In this document: one piece after another, positions 8,635 through 19,629 of the stretch | How the letters are laid out: each line of letters opens with the position of its first letter | Position numbering within the stretch: position 1 is the stretch's first letter | Assembly: GCF_013409255.1 (NCBI RefSeq) | Contig: NZ_JACCAS010000001.1 | Span: forward strand, 3,162,001-3,226,000 | DNA: 64,000 nucleotides | DNA from: Paraburkholderia bryophila | GTDB taxonomy: Bacteria > Pseudomonadota > Gammaproteobacteria > Burkholderiales > Burkholderiaceae | Direction: 5' to 3' | Notes under the pieces: generated by a model | Database searches by the model: none | Told to the model about the DNA's origin: nothing | The model's input: the letters and a program-made list of their open reading frames with translations, nothing else | Program-made: the position numbers and the translations under genes

Positions 8635-10498
8635 CGGTCTTGACCGGCGTGCGCGCGTGGCGCTGCGCACCGTATTTCTGCTGCTCGCCAGCCTCATGCT
8701 CGCGCAGTTCGGCACGCTCGCCCGCGCCACGGACGACTTTCTTGACCCTGCGGTTGCCTTCAAATTCAGCGCGACGGAGAAACCTGGCGAAGTCGACGTG
8801 ACCTACAAGATCGCGGACGGCTACTACATGTACCGCGAGCGCTTCGCCTTCGTGACCCGCAACGGGACGGTCGCGCTTGGTGAGCCGCAACTGCCGGCCG
8901 GCCATGTCAAGTTCGATCAGACTTTCAACAAGAACGTCGAGACGTATCGTAACGAACTGACGATCCGAATTCCGATCAAGCAAGCGGCCGGCCCTTTTGA
9001 TCTGGCGGTGACGTCGCAAGGCTGCGCCGATGCTGGCATTTGCTATCCGCCGATGGAGCGCGTCTACCACGTCAGCGGCGATGCTTTGCAAGCCGCCGTG
9101 AGCACAGCGGCTCCCGCCGCTGCGCAGCAATCGCCGGCAGCCGGCACGCCTTGGTATGAGCGCGCCACGAGCGCCGACTACGCGCAGTCGCTGCTGCAAG
9201 GCGGTGGGTTCTTCGCGATCATCGGGCTCTATTTCGTCGCCGGCGCGGTGCTCAGCTTGCTGCCGTGCTCGTATCCGATGATTCCGATCCTGTCGGCGAT
9301 CATCATCGGTGAAGGCGCGCGGGTCACGCGTGCCCGCGGTTTTGCTTTGTCGCTGGCGTATGTGATCGGTATGGCGCTTGTGTACACCGCGCTGGGCGTT
9401 GCCGCTGCGATGGTCGGGCAGAGTCTCGGCGCGTGGCTGCAGAACCCGTGGGTGCTCGGCGCGTTCGGCGTTCTGTTGACGATTTTTGCGCTGACGCTGA
9501 TCGCGGGCTTCGACATCGCGTTGCCGCAGCGTTGGCAGGACGGTGTGTCGCGCGCATCGACGGGACGCTCCGGCGGCAAGTTCGCCGCGGTCGCTCTAAT
9601 GGGCGCGTTGTCGGCACTGGTGGTCGGCGCCTGTATGACGGCGCCGCTGTTTGCCGTGCTCGCGTTCATCGCACATACCGGCGACGCCGTGCTCGGCGGC
9701 GCCGCGCTGTTCTCGATGGGCCTCGGCCTCGGCGTGCCGCTGCTGATCCTCGGGTTGGGCGCCGGCACGCTGTTGCCGCGTGCCGGCGCATGGATGGACG
9801 GCGTCAAGGTCTTCTTTGGCGTGGTGCTGCTCGCGGCTGCGCTGTGGATCGTCTGGCCGGTGCTCGGCGCGACCGCGACCATGCTGTTGAGCGCGCTCTG
9901 GCTGCTGATTGCCGCGGCGTCGCTCGGGTTGTTCTCGGCGCCGGGCGTTGAGGCGTCGGTCTGGCGTCGTTTGGGGCGCGGTTTCGGTGCGGCGCTTGCC
10001 ATCTGGGCCGCGGTGCTGCTGGTCGGCTTGGCGGCCGGATCGTCCGATCCGCTGCGGCCACTTGCCGTGTTGGCCGCACGCGGCCAGGAGGCGTCTGTCG
10101 CTAATGCCTCCAATAAGCCCGGTACGGCGTCGCAGGACGATCTGACGTTCGCGTCGGTCCGCTCGTCGACGGAGCTCGACCAGGCCGTTAAAACGGCTGC
10201 CCAACCCGCCATGCTCGATTTCTATGCGGACTGGTGCGTCAGTTGCAGGGAGATGGAGAAATTCACCTTCAGCGATCCGCGTGTGCAGGCGAAATTAAAG
10301 CAGATGAATCTGCTGCGCGCCGACGTTACCGCGAACAATGCGGACGATCAAATGCTGCTCAAGCGTTTCAGCCTGTTCGGGCCGCCCGGCATTATTTTCT
10401 TCGATCAGGGCGGGAAGGAAGTGCTGCGGGTGGTTGGGTACGAGTCCGCGGATAAGTTCTTGCGCAGTCTTGACCGGGTCAGCGCGCCGGGGGCGTGA
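8627..10498 (+). CDS. dsbD: Thiol:disulfide interchange protein DsbD
   Basis: DsbD carries electrons from cytoplasmic thioredoxin across the inner membrane to periplasmic DsbC/DsbG and to cytochrome c maturation. From ATG 8627 it has 623 residues. It has an export signal, then an N-terminal alpha domain with the CADAGICYPP cysteine pair. Eight membrane helices follow, with the redox cysteines in LLPCSYPM and VGACMTAPL. The C-terminal thioredoxin domain has the WCVSC centre (Cys537/Cys540). An in-frame reading upstream to 8498 overlaps cutA and is unneeded. The cytochrome c maturation genes near 15-18 kb are a functional partner. Confidence 0.95.
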   Translation: MFNGLDRRARVALRTVFLLLASLMLAQFGTLARATDDFLDPAVAFKFSATEKPGEVDVTYKIADGYYMYRERFAFVTRNGTVALGEPQLPAGHVKFDQTFNKNVETYRNELTIRIPIKQAAGPFDLAVTSQGCADAGICYPPMERVYHVSGDALQAAVSTAAPAAAQQSPAAGTPWYERATSADYAQSLLQGGGFFAIIGLYFVAGAVLSLLPCSYPMIPILSAIIIGEGARVTRARGFALSLAYVIGMALVYTALGVAAAMVGQSLGAWLQNPWVLGAFGVLLTIFALTLIAGFDIALPQRWQDGVSRASTGRSGGKFAAVALMGALSALVVGACMTAPLFAVLAFIAHTGDAVLGGAALFSMGLGLGVPLLILGLGAGTLLPRAGAWMDGVKVFFGVVLLAAALWIVWPVLGATATMLLSALWLLIAAASLGLFSAPGVEASVWRRLGRGFGAALAIWAAVLLVGLAAGSSDPLRPLAVLAARGQEASVANASNKPGTASQDDLTFASVRSSTELDQAVKTAAQPAMLDFYADWCVSCREMEKFTFSDPRVQAKLKQMNLLRADVTANNADDQMLLKRFSLFGPPGIIFFDQGGKEVLRVVGYESADKFLRSLDRVSAPGA

Positions 10499-10653
10499 GC
10501 GAGACTGGCTTAGCTTGATGCGTGCTCGAGCGTGACGTAGCAGACGAGGCGACGACACGCCCGGGCGCTGAGTTACCTGAGGCGTAGTCCAATTCGACTC
10601 GCGTGGCGCGCCCACGAATTCTGTTCAGGGCAGCCGCATCACGCAGAATCTGA

Positions 10654-10713
10654 GCACGTCAGCACGTCAGCACGTCAGAACGTCAGAACGTCAGAACGTC
10701 AGAACGTCAGAAC
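10654..10713. repeat. Tandem array of seven 8-bp units
   Basis: Three copies of GCACGTCA (10654-10677) are followed directly by four copies of GAACGTCA (10678-10709) and a partial GAAC. Every unit carries the core ACGTCA. The array lies in the 252-bp gap between dsbD and the WG/PDZ gene, ending about 38 bases before the GTG start. No other gene or terminator is evident in the gap. Confidence 0.95.
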
Positions 10714-10750
10714 AAGAAAGCAACTGCGTCAGCCAAAAAAGGACGAACCG

Positions 10751-12031
10751 GTGCGATCCACGAAGATGAACAACGCCGAGCGTTACAACCGCTTCGAGAA
10801 CTCATCCAAAGCCGCAGGGATTCTGATCGCCACACTTCTGCTGACGCAAGTGCTGTTTACGTCTCATGCTTTCGCCGCAAGCGAATCAACCGAACCGCAA
10901 AGCGCAACCACTTCCACGTCCGAAGTAACTCAGCGCGACGGCAAGTATTACCTCTACCAGAACGGCAAGTCCCTCAACGCCACCGGCTACGACGATCTGG
11001 AAATCGAACAACACGACAATTTCCCCGATCTCGCCGAAGCCCGGCTCGGCTCGCAATACGGATTGCTGAACGCGAAAACGGGCAAAGTCGTGCTGCCGTT
11101 CGTGTACCAAAGCGTCGAAACCGGCACGCTCGACACCATTGGCCTGATTCAGGTGCGCAAAGACGATCGGATCAGCTTCGTCCAGAGCGATGGCCGTCCG
11201 GCAAAATCTCCGAGCTACGACGCGATAGGCGAGTTCGACGAATCAGGCCAAGTCCTCGCCGAACGCGACGGCAAGTTGTTTATGCTCACGTTCAGCAATG
11301 GCCAGTTGCGAGGCGAGGACGCCGCGCCGCGATATCTGCCGAGCATCGTCTTGCCGCCCGGATTACGCGAACGCGCCACGAATCCGAATGGTCCGTTGAA
11401 CGGCACCTACGTGGCGTCGCCTTATCCGAATCTGAAAACGGCGTGGGACGCTTGGCGCAAAGGGCAGTTGCTCGAGCCCGCGCAACCGGCAGTGGTGGTG
11501 AAGGGCGATATTGCCTACGTGTCGCTCGGCATTCTGGTCGGTCCGCAGTTGCCTGCCATGCCCAATACATTGCGCGCCTGCCAGAGCGAGCATGGCCTGA
11601 TGCTGCGTGATACGTCGCAGGCACGGGGATGCGCGTCGACTGCCAAGCCGCTGTTCCGCTTCCAGCGCCAGGCGGATGGTTCGCTGCGGTGTACCAACTG
11701 TGACAGCGGTATGCCCGACAAATGGCTGCGTCTGCCGGCGGCGACGCAATCGCTGGTTGGCATCGGGATTGGCATTGCCCGGCCGGTGAATGACACGGGC
11801 GCGTTGGTGCGCGCTGTGATTCCCGGCGCGCCGGCACAACTCGCCGGCGTGAAGCCTGGCGATCGCATCACGAGCATCGACGGCCAGTCCACAGCGGAGA
11901 TGTCGCTCGAGCAGATCACCGCGTTGATTCGAGGTCAGCCTGCCACCACGGTGAAGCTGGGAATCGAGCGCGAGACCAAACAATTGGAGTTGAGTGTCGA
12001 GCGCAAGGCGATCGTGGTCGAGGCTGACTAG
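10751..12031 (+). CDS. Exported WG-repeat-like protein with C-terminal PDZ domain
   Basis: This is a 426-residue exported protein. An N-terminal hydrophobic signal (about residues 22-42, ending SHAFA) is followed by WG/KWG-like beta repeats. One unit reads YGLLNAKTGKVVLPFVYQSV. The C-terminus is a PDZ domain (about 335-425: SLVGIGIGIARP, PAQLAGVKPGDRITSIDGQS). The four cysteines at about 275-316 could form disulfides. The GTG at 10751 is seven bases after AAGGACG and is preferred to ATG 10766. A periplasmic scaffold or sensor role is inferred. No protease catalytic motif is seen before the PDZ, so it is not a DegP-type enzyme. The gene stands alone. Confidence 0.8.
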   Translation: MRSTKMNNAERYNRFENSSKAAGILIATLLLTQVLFTSHAFAASESTEPQSATTSTSEVTQRDGKYYLYQNGKSLNATGYDDLEIEQHDNFPDLAEARLGSQYGLLNAKTGKVVLPFVYQSVETGTLDTIGLIQVRKDDRISFVQSDGRPAKSPSYDAIGEFDESGQVLAERDGKLFMLTFSNGQLRGEDAAPRYLPSIVLPPGLRERATNPNGPLNGTYVASPYPNLKTAWDAWRKGQLLEPAQPAVVVKGDIAYVSLGILVGPQLPAMPNTLRACQSEHGLMLRDTSQARGCASTAKPLFRFQRQADGSLRCTNCDSGMPDKWLRLPAATQSLVGIGIGIARPVNDTGALVRAVIPGAPAQLAGVKPGDRITSIDGQSTAEMSLEQITALIRGQPATTVKLGIERETKQLELSVERKAIVVEAD

Positions 12032-12084
12032 CCCCCGTTCTTTTCACCGCCTTACCTCACGCCAAAAAGCGCAACCGCATCAAC

Positions 12085-13283
<1,199 letters not shown>

Positions 13284-13340
13284 ATGGGCGGCCGGAAATG
13301 CCGTCTGGCCTTGCTCCAGCAGCCGCAGGGCTCGCAGGAG

Positions 13341-13994
13341 TTATTGCGCCGCGTCCGCTTCGCCCGCCGCATTGGGGATCAGCCAGCTTTCAACCAGCTC
13401 GTGCGCTTCGTCGATCCCAACGCGTTTGAGCGCCGAGAACAACTGGGCGGTCAACTCGCCCCGATAGCCGGCGGTGCGATATTCAGCCAAGCCTTTCTGC
13501 GTCGCGCGCAACGCGTTCACGCTTTCCTGACGCGTCAATTTGTCGCATTTCGTGAGCAGCGTGTGGATCGGCTTGCCGGTCGGCGCGAACCACTCGATCA
13601 TGCGTCGGTCCAGATCCGTCAAAGGGCGGCGCGAGTCCATCATCAGGATCATGCCGCGCAATTGCGAGCGCGATTGCAGATAGGTAGACAGCAGCGCTTC
13701 CCAGTGCGCCTTGGCCGCGCCCGGCACTTCCGCGTAGCCGTAACCCGGCAGGTCGACCAGGTACGCGGTCGGCTCGTCTTCCTTGCCCACCGAGAAATAA
13801 TTGATGTGCTGCGTGCGGCCCGGCGTCTTGCTGGCGAACGCGAGGCGCTTCTGATTGCACAGAATATTGATGGCCGTGGACTTGCCCGCGTTCGAGCGCC
13901 CCGCAAAGCAGATCTCGGGTTGCGCGGTGGCCGGCAGATCACGCAAGTGATTGACGGTCGTGAAAAAGCGGGATTGGTGGAGCAGGAAGGACAT
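13341..13994 (-). CDS. engB: Ribosome biogenesis GTP-binding protein YihA/YsxC/EngB
   Basis: EngB is an essential TRAFAC-class GTPase needed for large-subunit assembly and normal septation. From ATG 13994 it has 217 residues. G1 is [10 protein letters not shown]3 is DLPGYGYA, and G4 is the TKCD in LLTKCDKL. The start [17 protein letters not shown] matches the family; an in-frame extension to 14045 (MTRPHSGF...) is possible but less conserved. It is divergent from the cytochrome c4 gene. Confidence 0.93.
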   Translation of the reverse strand: MSFLLHQSRFFTTVNHLRDLPATAQPEICFAGRSNAGKSTAINILCNQKRLAFASKTPGRTQHINYFSVGKEDEPTAYLVDLPGYGYAEVPGAAKAHWEALLSTYLQSRSQLRGMILMMDSRRPLTDLDRRMIEWFAPTGKPIHTLLTKCDKLTRQESVNALRATQKGLAEYRTAGYRGELTAQLFSALKRVGIDEAHELVESWLIPNAAGEADAAQ

Positions 13995-14075
13995 GATCAG
14001 GCCGGTATTCGAGACGCCGGGGAACCCGGAGTGGGGACGGGTCAAGCCCGACTGGCGTCTTAGCGATTAGCGAGT

Positions 14076-14087
14076 TATTGTACAATA
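14076..14087. promoter_or_regulatory. 12-bp palindrome forming back-to-back -10 elements
   Basis: TATTGTACAATA is a perfect palindrome in the gap between divergent engB and cytochrome c4. It supplies a TACAAT -10-like hexamer on each strand (14081-14086 plus; 14077-14082 minus). Matching -35 hexamers are weak. The start points are about 188 bases (cytochrome) and 82 bases (engB) away. Confidence 0.4.
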
Positions 14088-14273
14088 CGATGGTTTACTG
14101 AAAACCTGAGGGGGCCAGCCCGCGTGCCTTGGCGGCTCTTCACGGGTCTGTCGGTCGCTGTCGTAGTTTGCAAAATCTTCAAGAAAACGCTGGGCTGTCC
14201 CAGGTTTTCCGCCCCGAAGAAAGTCCCCATAGGGGCTCTCTAAAAATCCCACAAGACGAGACAGGGTGTGCGA

Positions 14274-14927
14274 ATGAATCGACTGAGCAAGACTCTGATG
14301 GTGCTTCATGTAGCTGCAGGTCTTTCAGGTTTGGCAATTCAGGCACGAGCAGCAGATCCGGCAAAACCGGACATCAATCGGGGGCAGGCAATCGCGGTGC
14401 AGGTGTGCGCGTCATGCCATGGGGCAGACGGCAACAGCGCCGGCGGTGCGTATCCAAAGCTGGCGGGCCAGCATCCCGAATATCTCGTCAAGCAGCTCAA
14501 AGACTTCAAGACCCAGGCAGGCGCGAAGCAGCCCGCACGCAACAATGCGATCATGGCGGGCATGGCGGCCGCGCTGTCCGATCAGGACATGGTCAATGTC
14601 GCCGCCTATTTTTCGACGCAGACGCCTAAGCCCGGCTACGCGCACAACAAAGACACCGTTCCGCTCGGTCAGAAGATTTATCGCGGCGGGATCGCGGACA
14701 AGGGTGTGCCGGCGTGCGCGAGCTGCCACGGCCCGACCGGTCAGGGGATTCCGTCGCAGTATCCGCGTCTCTCGGGGCAATGGGCCGAGTACACGGTGAC
14801 GGAGTTGCTGGCGTTCACGCAGGGTCCGGGCGCACGCAATAACAATGAGCCGATGCATGCCATTGCCACACGGTTGTCGGATAGTGAGATCAAGGCAGTC
14901 GCCGATTACATCGCGGGCCTGCATTAA
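14274..14927 (+). CDS. Dihaem cytochrome c4-type protein
   Basis: This 217-residue periplasmic electron-transfer protein has an export signal (cleavage near ARA-ADP, residue 26) and two CASCH haem sites. The first is Cys45/Cys48/His49, the second is in VPACASCHGPTGQG. Each domain has the expected downstream methionine region. ATG 14274 follows AGGG by seven bases; an in-frame GTG at 14268 is an alternative. It lies upstream of resB-ccsA, which attach haem to such proteins. The upstream leader of about 180 bases has no other gene. Confidence 0.93.
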   Translation: MNRLSKTLMVLHVAAGLSGLAIQARAADPAKPDINRGQAIAVQVCASCHGADGNSAGGAYPKLAGQHPEYLVKQLKDFKTQAGAKQPARNNAIMAGMAAALSDQDMVNVAAYFSTQTPKPGYAHNKDTVPLGQKIYRGGIADKGVPACASCHGPTGQGIPSQYPRLSGQWAEYTVTELLAFTQGPGARNNNEPMHAIATRLSDSEIKAVADYIAGLH

Positions 14928-15043
14928 AGGGTTCGCACGCAAATGCAACCGGCCCGTCGAGGCCGGTACAAAACAAGAAAAGGGTGGGGGCGTCGTGCCT
15001 ACGACAGCCCTTCACCCTTTTTTGCTGTTCAGTCGGAGTATGA

Positions 15044-17257
15044 ATGAGCGTCACCACGTCGGGTTTGCAGTCGAAGTCGGGCAATCGTATTGCGCGCAAC
15101 ATCATCGAAGTAATGAGTTCGATGCGTTTCGCCATTTCGCTGCTCGTGGTTCTGTCGATCGCCAGCATCATCGGCACCGTTCTCACGCAGGACGATCCGT
15201 ATCCCAACTACGTCAATCAGTTCGGCCCGTTCTGGGCGGACATCTTCCGCTCGTTGAGCCTGTACACGGTGTACAGCTCGTGGTGGTTCATGCTGATCCT
15301 CGGTTTCCTGATGGTGTCGGTGTCGCTGTGCGTGATCCGCAACGCGCCGAAGATGGTCGCCGACGCGAAGAGCTGGAAGGACAAGGTTCGCGAAGGCAGC
15401 CTGCGCGCATTCCATCACAAGGGCGAATTCGCGGTGAACGGCACGCGCGCGCAGACTTCGATGGTGCTCGCCACGCTCTCGGCCAAGCTCGGCTACAAAT
15501 TCGTCACGCGTGAGTCGGAAGGCGCCACGCTGATCGCCGCCAAGCGCGGGGCGTTGACCAAGTTCGGTTATATCTCGGCTCACGTCGCGATCGTCGTGAT
15601 CTGCCTCGGCGGTCTGCTCGACAGCAATCTGCCGATCAAGCTGCAAATGTGGCTGTTCGACAAATCGCCGATCCGCGCCAACACGGTGATCAACGACATT
15701 CCGCCGGAACACCGCATGTCGCAGTCCAACCCGACGTTCCGCGGCTATGCGTGGGTGCCGGAAGGGCAGCACGTGTCCACGGCGATTCTGAATCAGCCGG
15801 ACGGTTCGTTGATCCAGGACCTGCCGTTTTCGATCGAACTGAACAAGTTCATCGTCGACTATTACTCGACGGGCATGCCGAAGCTGTTCGCGAGCGACAT
15901 CGTCGTAGTCGATCACAAGACCGGCGCTCGGGTGCCGGCGCGCGTCGAAGTGAACAAGCCGTTCACTTACGACGGCGTGTCGATCTATCAGTCGAGCTTC
16001 CAGGACGGCGGCTCGCAGATGCAGATGACCGCGTACCCCATGAGCGGCGCGAGCGCGAAGACCGCGCCGTTCGGCGGCACGATCGGCGGCAATGCGCCGT
16101 TGAGCACGGCCACGCCGCTGGCCGACGGCAAGACGGTGGAGTTCACCGATTTCCGCGCGATCAACGTCGAAAACGTGTCGAATGGCAGCGGCCAGAACGA
16201 CGCGCGCGGCGTCGCCGCGCATCGCACGTTGAAAGAGGCCTTCGACGAACGGCTCGGCTCCGGCGCGAAGTCGTCCAAGCCGCTCGATCTGCACAATGTC
16301 GGCCCGTCGGTGCAGTACAAGGTGCGCGACACGGACGGCCAGGCGCGCGAGTACAACAACTACATGCTGCCGGTGGACGTCGCCGGCGAAAAGATGTTCC
16401 TCGCCGGCATGCGCCTGAATCCGGACGATCCGTTCCGCTATCTGCGGATTCCCGCCGACAGCGGCGGCACGGTCAAGGAATGGATGAACCTGCGCGCCAC
16501 GCTGGAAGATCCGGCCATGCGCGCCGCGGCCGCGCACAGCTTCGCGCTGCGCTCGGTGCCGGGTTCGAACACGGAACTGCAGCAGCACCTCGAAGAAAGC
16601 GCGCTGCGCGTGCTGACCCTGTTCGCCGGCGCGGACAACAGCATCAAGCTGCCGAACGGCCAACCGGTTGGCGGCTTTCAGGGGATCGCCGGGTTTATCG
16701 ACCATTCGGTGCCGAAGGGCGAGCAGGAAAAAGCCGCTGGTCTACTGCTGCGCATGCTGGAAGGCTCCACCTGGGACTTGTGGCAACTGTCCCGCCAGCA
16801 ACTCGGCGAGCCTGCGGCTACGGCCAATGCGGACGCGAGCCGTTTCATCCAGAGCTCGATCAACGCGATTTCCGACAGCTTTTTGTATGGTTCGCCGGTC
16901 TATTTACAGCTCGACTCATTCAAGCAGGTGCAAGCTTCGGTATTTCAGTTGACGCGCGCGCCGGGCAAAAAAGTCGTGTATCTTGGCAGCCTGCTTCTCG
17001 TGTTGGGCATCTTTTCGATGTTCTACGTCCGCGAACGGCGCCTCTGGTTCTGGCTTAAAGATACCGATCGCGGCACGAATGTCGTGATGGCCATGTCGAG
17101 CGCACGTAAAACGCTCGACTTCGAGAAGGAGTTCGTCCAGACGCGCGACGCTGTCGGCGCCGCACTGGGTGCCAAACTCACTGAAGCATCCGGCGGCTCC
17201 GACAAGCCCGGCCACCCCGGCGCGCCGTCCGCAAGCTCACAAGATTCGACCCGGTAA
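15044..17257 (+). CDS. resB: System II cytochrome c biogenesis protein ResB/Ccs1
   Basis: ResB (Ccs1) works with CcsA to move haem to the outside and ligate it to apocytochrome c, after thiol reduction by a DsbD/CcdA-type protein. The 737-residue protein begins with cytoplasmic residues and membrane helices (AISLLVVLSIASIIGTVL; SSWWFMLILGFLMVSV; AHVAIVVICLGGLLDS). A large periplasmic domain follows, and the last helix is near 645-665 (VVYLGSLLLVLGIFSMFYV). ATG 15044 follows a CGGAG site. It ends four bases before ccsA, so the two are translated together. Confidence 0.94.
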   Translation: MSVTTSGLQSKSGNRIARNIIEVMSSMRFAISLLVVLSIASIIGTVLTQDDPYPNYVNQFGPFWADIFRSLSLYTVYSSWWFMLILGFLMVSVSLCVIRNAPKMVADAKSWKDKVREGSLRAFHHKGEFAVNGTRAQTSMVLATLSAKLGYKFVTRESEGATLIAAKRGALTKFGYISAHVAIVVICLGGLLDSNLPIKLQMWLFDKSPIRANTVINDIPPEHRMSQSNPTFRGYAWVPEGQHVSTAILNQPDGSLIQDLPFSIELNKFIVDYYSTGMPKLFASDIVVVDHKTGARVPARVEVNKPFTYDGVSIYQSSFQDGGSQMQMTAYPMSGASAKTAPFGGTIGGNAPLSTATPLADGKTVEFTDFRAINVENVSNGSGQNDARGVAAHRTLKEAFDERLGSGAKSSKPLDLHNVGPSVQYKVRDTDGQAREYNNYMLPVDVAGEKMFLAGMRLNPDDPFRYLRIPADSGGTVKEWMNLRATLEDPAMRAAAAHSFALRSVPGSNTELQQHLEESALRVLTLFAGADNSIKLPNGQPVGGFQGIAGFIDHSVPKGEQEKAAGLLLRMLEGSTWDLWQLSRQQLGEPAATANADASRFIQSSINAISDSFLYGSPVYLQLDSFKQVQASVFQLTRAPGKKVVYLGSLLLVLGIFSMFYVRERRLWFWLKDTDRGTNVVMAMSSARKTLDFEKEFVQTRDAVGAALGAKLTEASGGSDKPGHPGAPSASSQDSTR

Positions 17258-17261
17258 GATC

Positions 17262-18479
17262 ATGGACTTGACTCAGGTTTCCTCCTCCTCCTCACCCGCA
17301 CGCCCGAAAAAGGTCAGCGCGGAAGAGTCGTTCAACGCGCTGAACGTCGCGCAGTACGACGAGCGGCCGTTTCTGAAACGGCTCGGCGTCGTCGACTGGC
17401 TGTTCGCCGTCGCGATGGTCGCGGGCGCCGGGTTTGCGCTGTCGCGCTATCACCCGTTCATGAATTACTACGACAAGCTGGTGCTGGTGTGCGCGGTGCC
17501 GGTGTTCATGGTGCTCGGCTGGCGCTGGAAACCGGTGCGTCTGCTGATGGTGGGTATTGCGGCGCTGTCGCTGCTGGCCATTCAGATTTACCACGGCGAC
17601 CTGAGCCGCGCGGATAACGCGTTCTTCCTCAAATACTTCCTGTCGAGCCAGTCCGCGATTCTGTGGATGAGTGCGCTGTTCGTGTTCGCCACCGTGTTCT
17701 ACTGGATCGGGTTGCTGTCGCGCTCGCCGACCGGCGCCGCGATCGGCTCGAAGATGACGTGGGCCGCGGTGCTGATGGGTTTCGTCGGCCTGATGGTGCG
17801 CTGGTATGAGTCGTACCTGATCGGCGCGGACGTCGGCCATATTCCTATCTCGAACCTGTACGAAGTGTTCGTGCTGTTCAGCCTGATCACCGCGCTGTTC
17901 TATCTGTACTACGAGCAGCACTACAACACCCGCGCGCTCGGCGCGTTCGTGCTGCTGGTGATCGGCGCGGCCGTCGGCTTCCTGATGTGGTACTCGGTCG
18001 CGCGTGACGCGCAGCAGATCCAGCCGCTGGTGCCGGCGCTGCAAAGCTGGTGGATGAAGATCCACGTGCCGGCGAACTTCATCGGCTATGGCAGCTTCGC
18101 GCTGTCGGCCATGGTCGGTGTCGCGTATCTGTCGAAAGAGCGCGGCGTGCTGGCGGACCGTCTGCCGCCGCTCGAAGTGCTTGACGACCTGATGTACAAA
18201 TCGATCGCCGTCGGTTTCGCGTTCTTCACGATCGCGACGATTCTCGGCGCGCTGTGGGCTGCGGAAGCCTGGGGCGGCTACTGGAGCTGGGACCCGAAGG
18301 AAACGTGGGCGCTGATCGTCTGGCTGAACTACGCGGCATGGCTGCACATGCGCCTGATGAAGGGCCTGCGCGGTGCGGTCGCGGCATGGTGGGCGCTGAC
18401 CGGCCTGCTGGTGACGACCTTCGCGTTCCTCGGCGTCAACATGTTCCTGTCGGGCTTGCATAGCTACGGCAAGCTGTAA
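17262..18479 (+). CDS. ccsA: System II cytochrome c biogenesis protein CcsA (ResC)
   Basis: CcsA is the haem-handling partner of ResB, a polytopic membrane protein of 405 residues from ATG 17262. The tryptophan-rich WWD-type motif [19 protein letters not shown] is near residue 344, and conserved histidines flank it (PHLC-like regions [12 protein letters not shown] and YAAWLHMRL). The N-terminus has a short Ser run encoded by a CCT repeat (17280-17292). An upstream extension overlapping resB is not supported. A terminator follows. Confidence 0.94.
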   Translation: MDLTQVSSSSSPARPKKVSAEESFNALNVAQYDERPFLKRLGVVDWLFAVAMVAGAGFALSRYHPFMNYYDKLVLVCAVPVFMVLGWRWKPVRLLMVGIAALSLLAIQIYHGDLSRADNAFFLKYFLSSQSAILWMSALFVFATVFYWIGLLSRSPTGAAIGSKMTWAAVLMGFVGLMVRWYESYLIGADVGHIPISNLYEVFVLFSLITALFYLYYEQHYNTRALGAFVLLVIGAAVGFLMWYSVARDAQQIQPLVPALQSWWMKIHVPANFIGYGSFALSAMVGVAYLSKERGVLADRLPPLEVLDDLMYKSIAVGFAFFTIATILGALWAAEAWGGYWSWDPKETWALIVWLNYAAWLHMRLMKGLRGAVAAWWALTGLLVTTFAFLGVNMFLSGLHSYGKL

Positions 18480-18501
18480 GATCTGCCGCTTCGAGCCGAC
18501 T

Positions 18502-18537
18502 AAAAACCGCCGCGTGCTTCGCACCGGCGGTTTTTTT
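18502..18537 (+). terminator. Terminator after ccsA
   Basis: AAAAACCGCCG (18502-18512) pairs with CGGCGGTTTTT (18525-18535), with an inner GTGC/GCAC stem, and the T-run has seven Ts. It separates the ccs genes from msrPQ. Confidence 0.9.
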
Positions 18538-18615
18538 ATGGCTGGCGGAATATTTGCTACATCTAGGGTGTTCGTCCTGAGAGTACAGGCCGGCGGACCG
18601 GCAAGGAGCTGCACG

Positions 18616-19611
18616 ATGTGGATCAAGCGAAGCGACAGAATTCAACTCAGCGGCGACGATATCGCGCGCAGCGAAATCACGCCCCGGCGCGTGTTCGAGA
18701 ATCGGCGGCGCGTGTTGCAGGCGGCCGGCGCGATGGCGCTCGGCAGTCTGATCGGCGTGAATGGCGAGGCGTTGGCGGCGTACTCATCGCCAGATCCGAA
18801 GGCGCAGAAACTGGCGGCGAAGACCAACGCCAAATTCGTCGCGCTCGACAAGATCACGCCGTTCAAGGACATCACCACGTACAACAACTTCTACGAGTTC
18901 GGCACCGATAAAGCCGATCCCGCGCAGAACGCGGGGACGTTGCGGCCACATCCGTGGAAGGTGAGCGTCGAGGGCGAGATCAAGAATCCGAAGGTGTACG
19001 ACATCGACGAACTGCTGAAGCTCGCGCCGCTCGAAGAGCGTGTGTACCGGCTGCGCTGCGTCGAAGGGTGGTCGATGGTGATTCCGTGGATCGGCGTGCC
19101 GCTTGCCGAGCTGATCAAGCGCGTGCAGCCGACCGGCAATGCGAAGTACGTGCAGTTCATTACGCTGGCCGATCCGTCGCAAATGCCGGGACTGTCGACG
19201 CCGGTGCTCGACTGGCCTTACTCCGAAGGTCTGCGCATGGACGAGGCGATGAATCCGCTCACGCTGCTGACCATGGGGCTTTACGGCCAGGTGCTGCCCA
19301 ATCAGAACGGCGCGCCGGTGCGGATCGTGGTGCCATGGAAATACGGCTTCAAGAGCGCGAAGTCGCTGGTGAAGATCCGCTTCCTCGACAAGCAGCCGAA
19401 GACCAGTTGGAACACGTACGCGACGAACGAATACGGCTTCTATTCGAACGTGAATCCGAATGTCGATCATCCGCGCTGGAGTCAGGCGACGGAGCGGCGC
19501 ATCGGCGAAGACGGGTTCTTCACGCCCAAGCGCAAGACGCTGATGTTCAATGGCTACGGCGATCAGGTCGCGTCGCTGTATCAGGGCATGGACCTGAAGA
19601 AGAATTTTTAA
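18616..19611 (+). CDS. msrP: Protein-methionine-sulfoxide reductase catalytic subunit MsrP
   Basis: MsrP (YedY) is a periplasmic molybdopterin enzyme that repairs oxidised methionines in envelope proteins, fed by the haem membrane protein MsrQ. The 331-residue precursor has a twin-arginine signal ([16 protein letters not shown], residues 29-44). The molybdenum-ligand cysteine is Cys148 in [13 protein letters not shown]. The C-terminal part has [14 protein letters not shown] and [19 protein letters not shown] 18616 follows AAGGAG. msrQ starts 18 bases downstream, giving the standard msrPQ operon. Confidence 0.95.
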   Translation: MWIKRSDRIQLSGDDIARSEITPRRVFENRRRVLQAAGAMALGSLIGVNGEALAAYSSPDPKAQKLAAKTNAKFVALDKITPFKDITTYNNFYEFGTDKADPAQNAGTLRPHPWKVSVEGEIKNPKVYDIDELLKLAPLEERVYRLRCVEGWSMVIPWIGVPLAELIKRVQPTGNAKYVQFITLADPSQMPGLSTPVLDWPYSEGLRMDEAMNPLTLLTMGLYGQVLPNQNGAPVRIVVPWKYGFKSAKSLVKIRFLDKQPKTSWNTYATNEYGFYSNVNPNVDHPRWSQATERRIGEDGFFTPKRKTLMFNGYGDQVASLYQGMDLKKNF

Positions 19612-19629
19612 GCGAACGGCTTCGACGAT

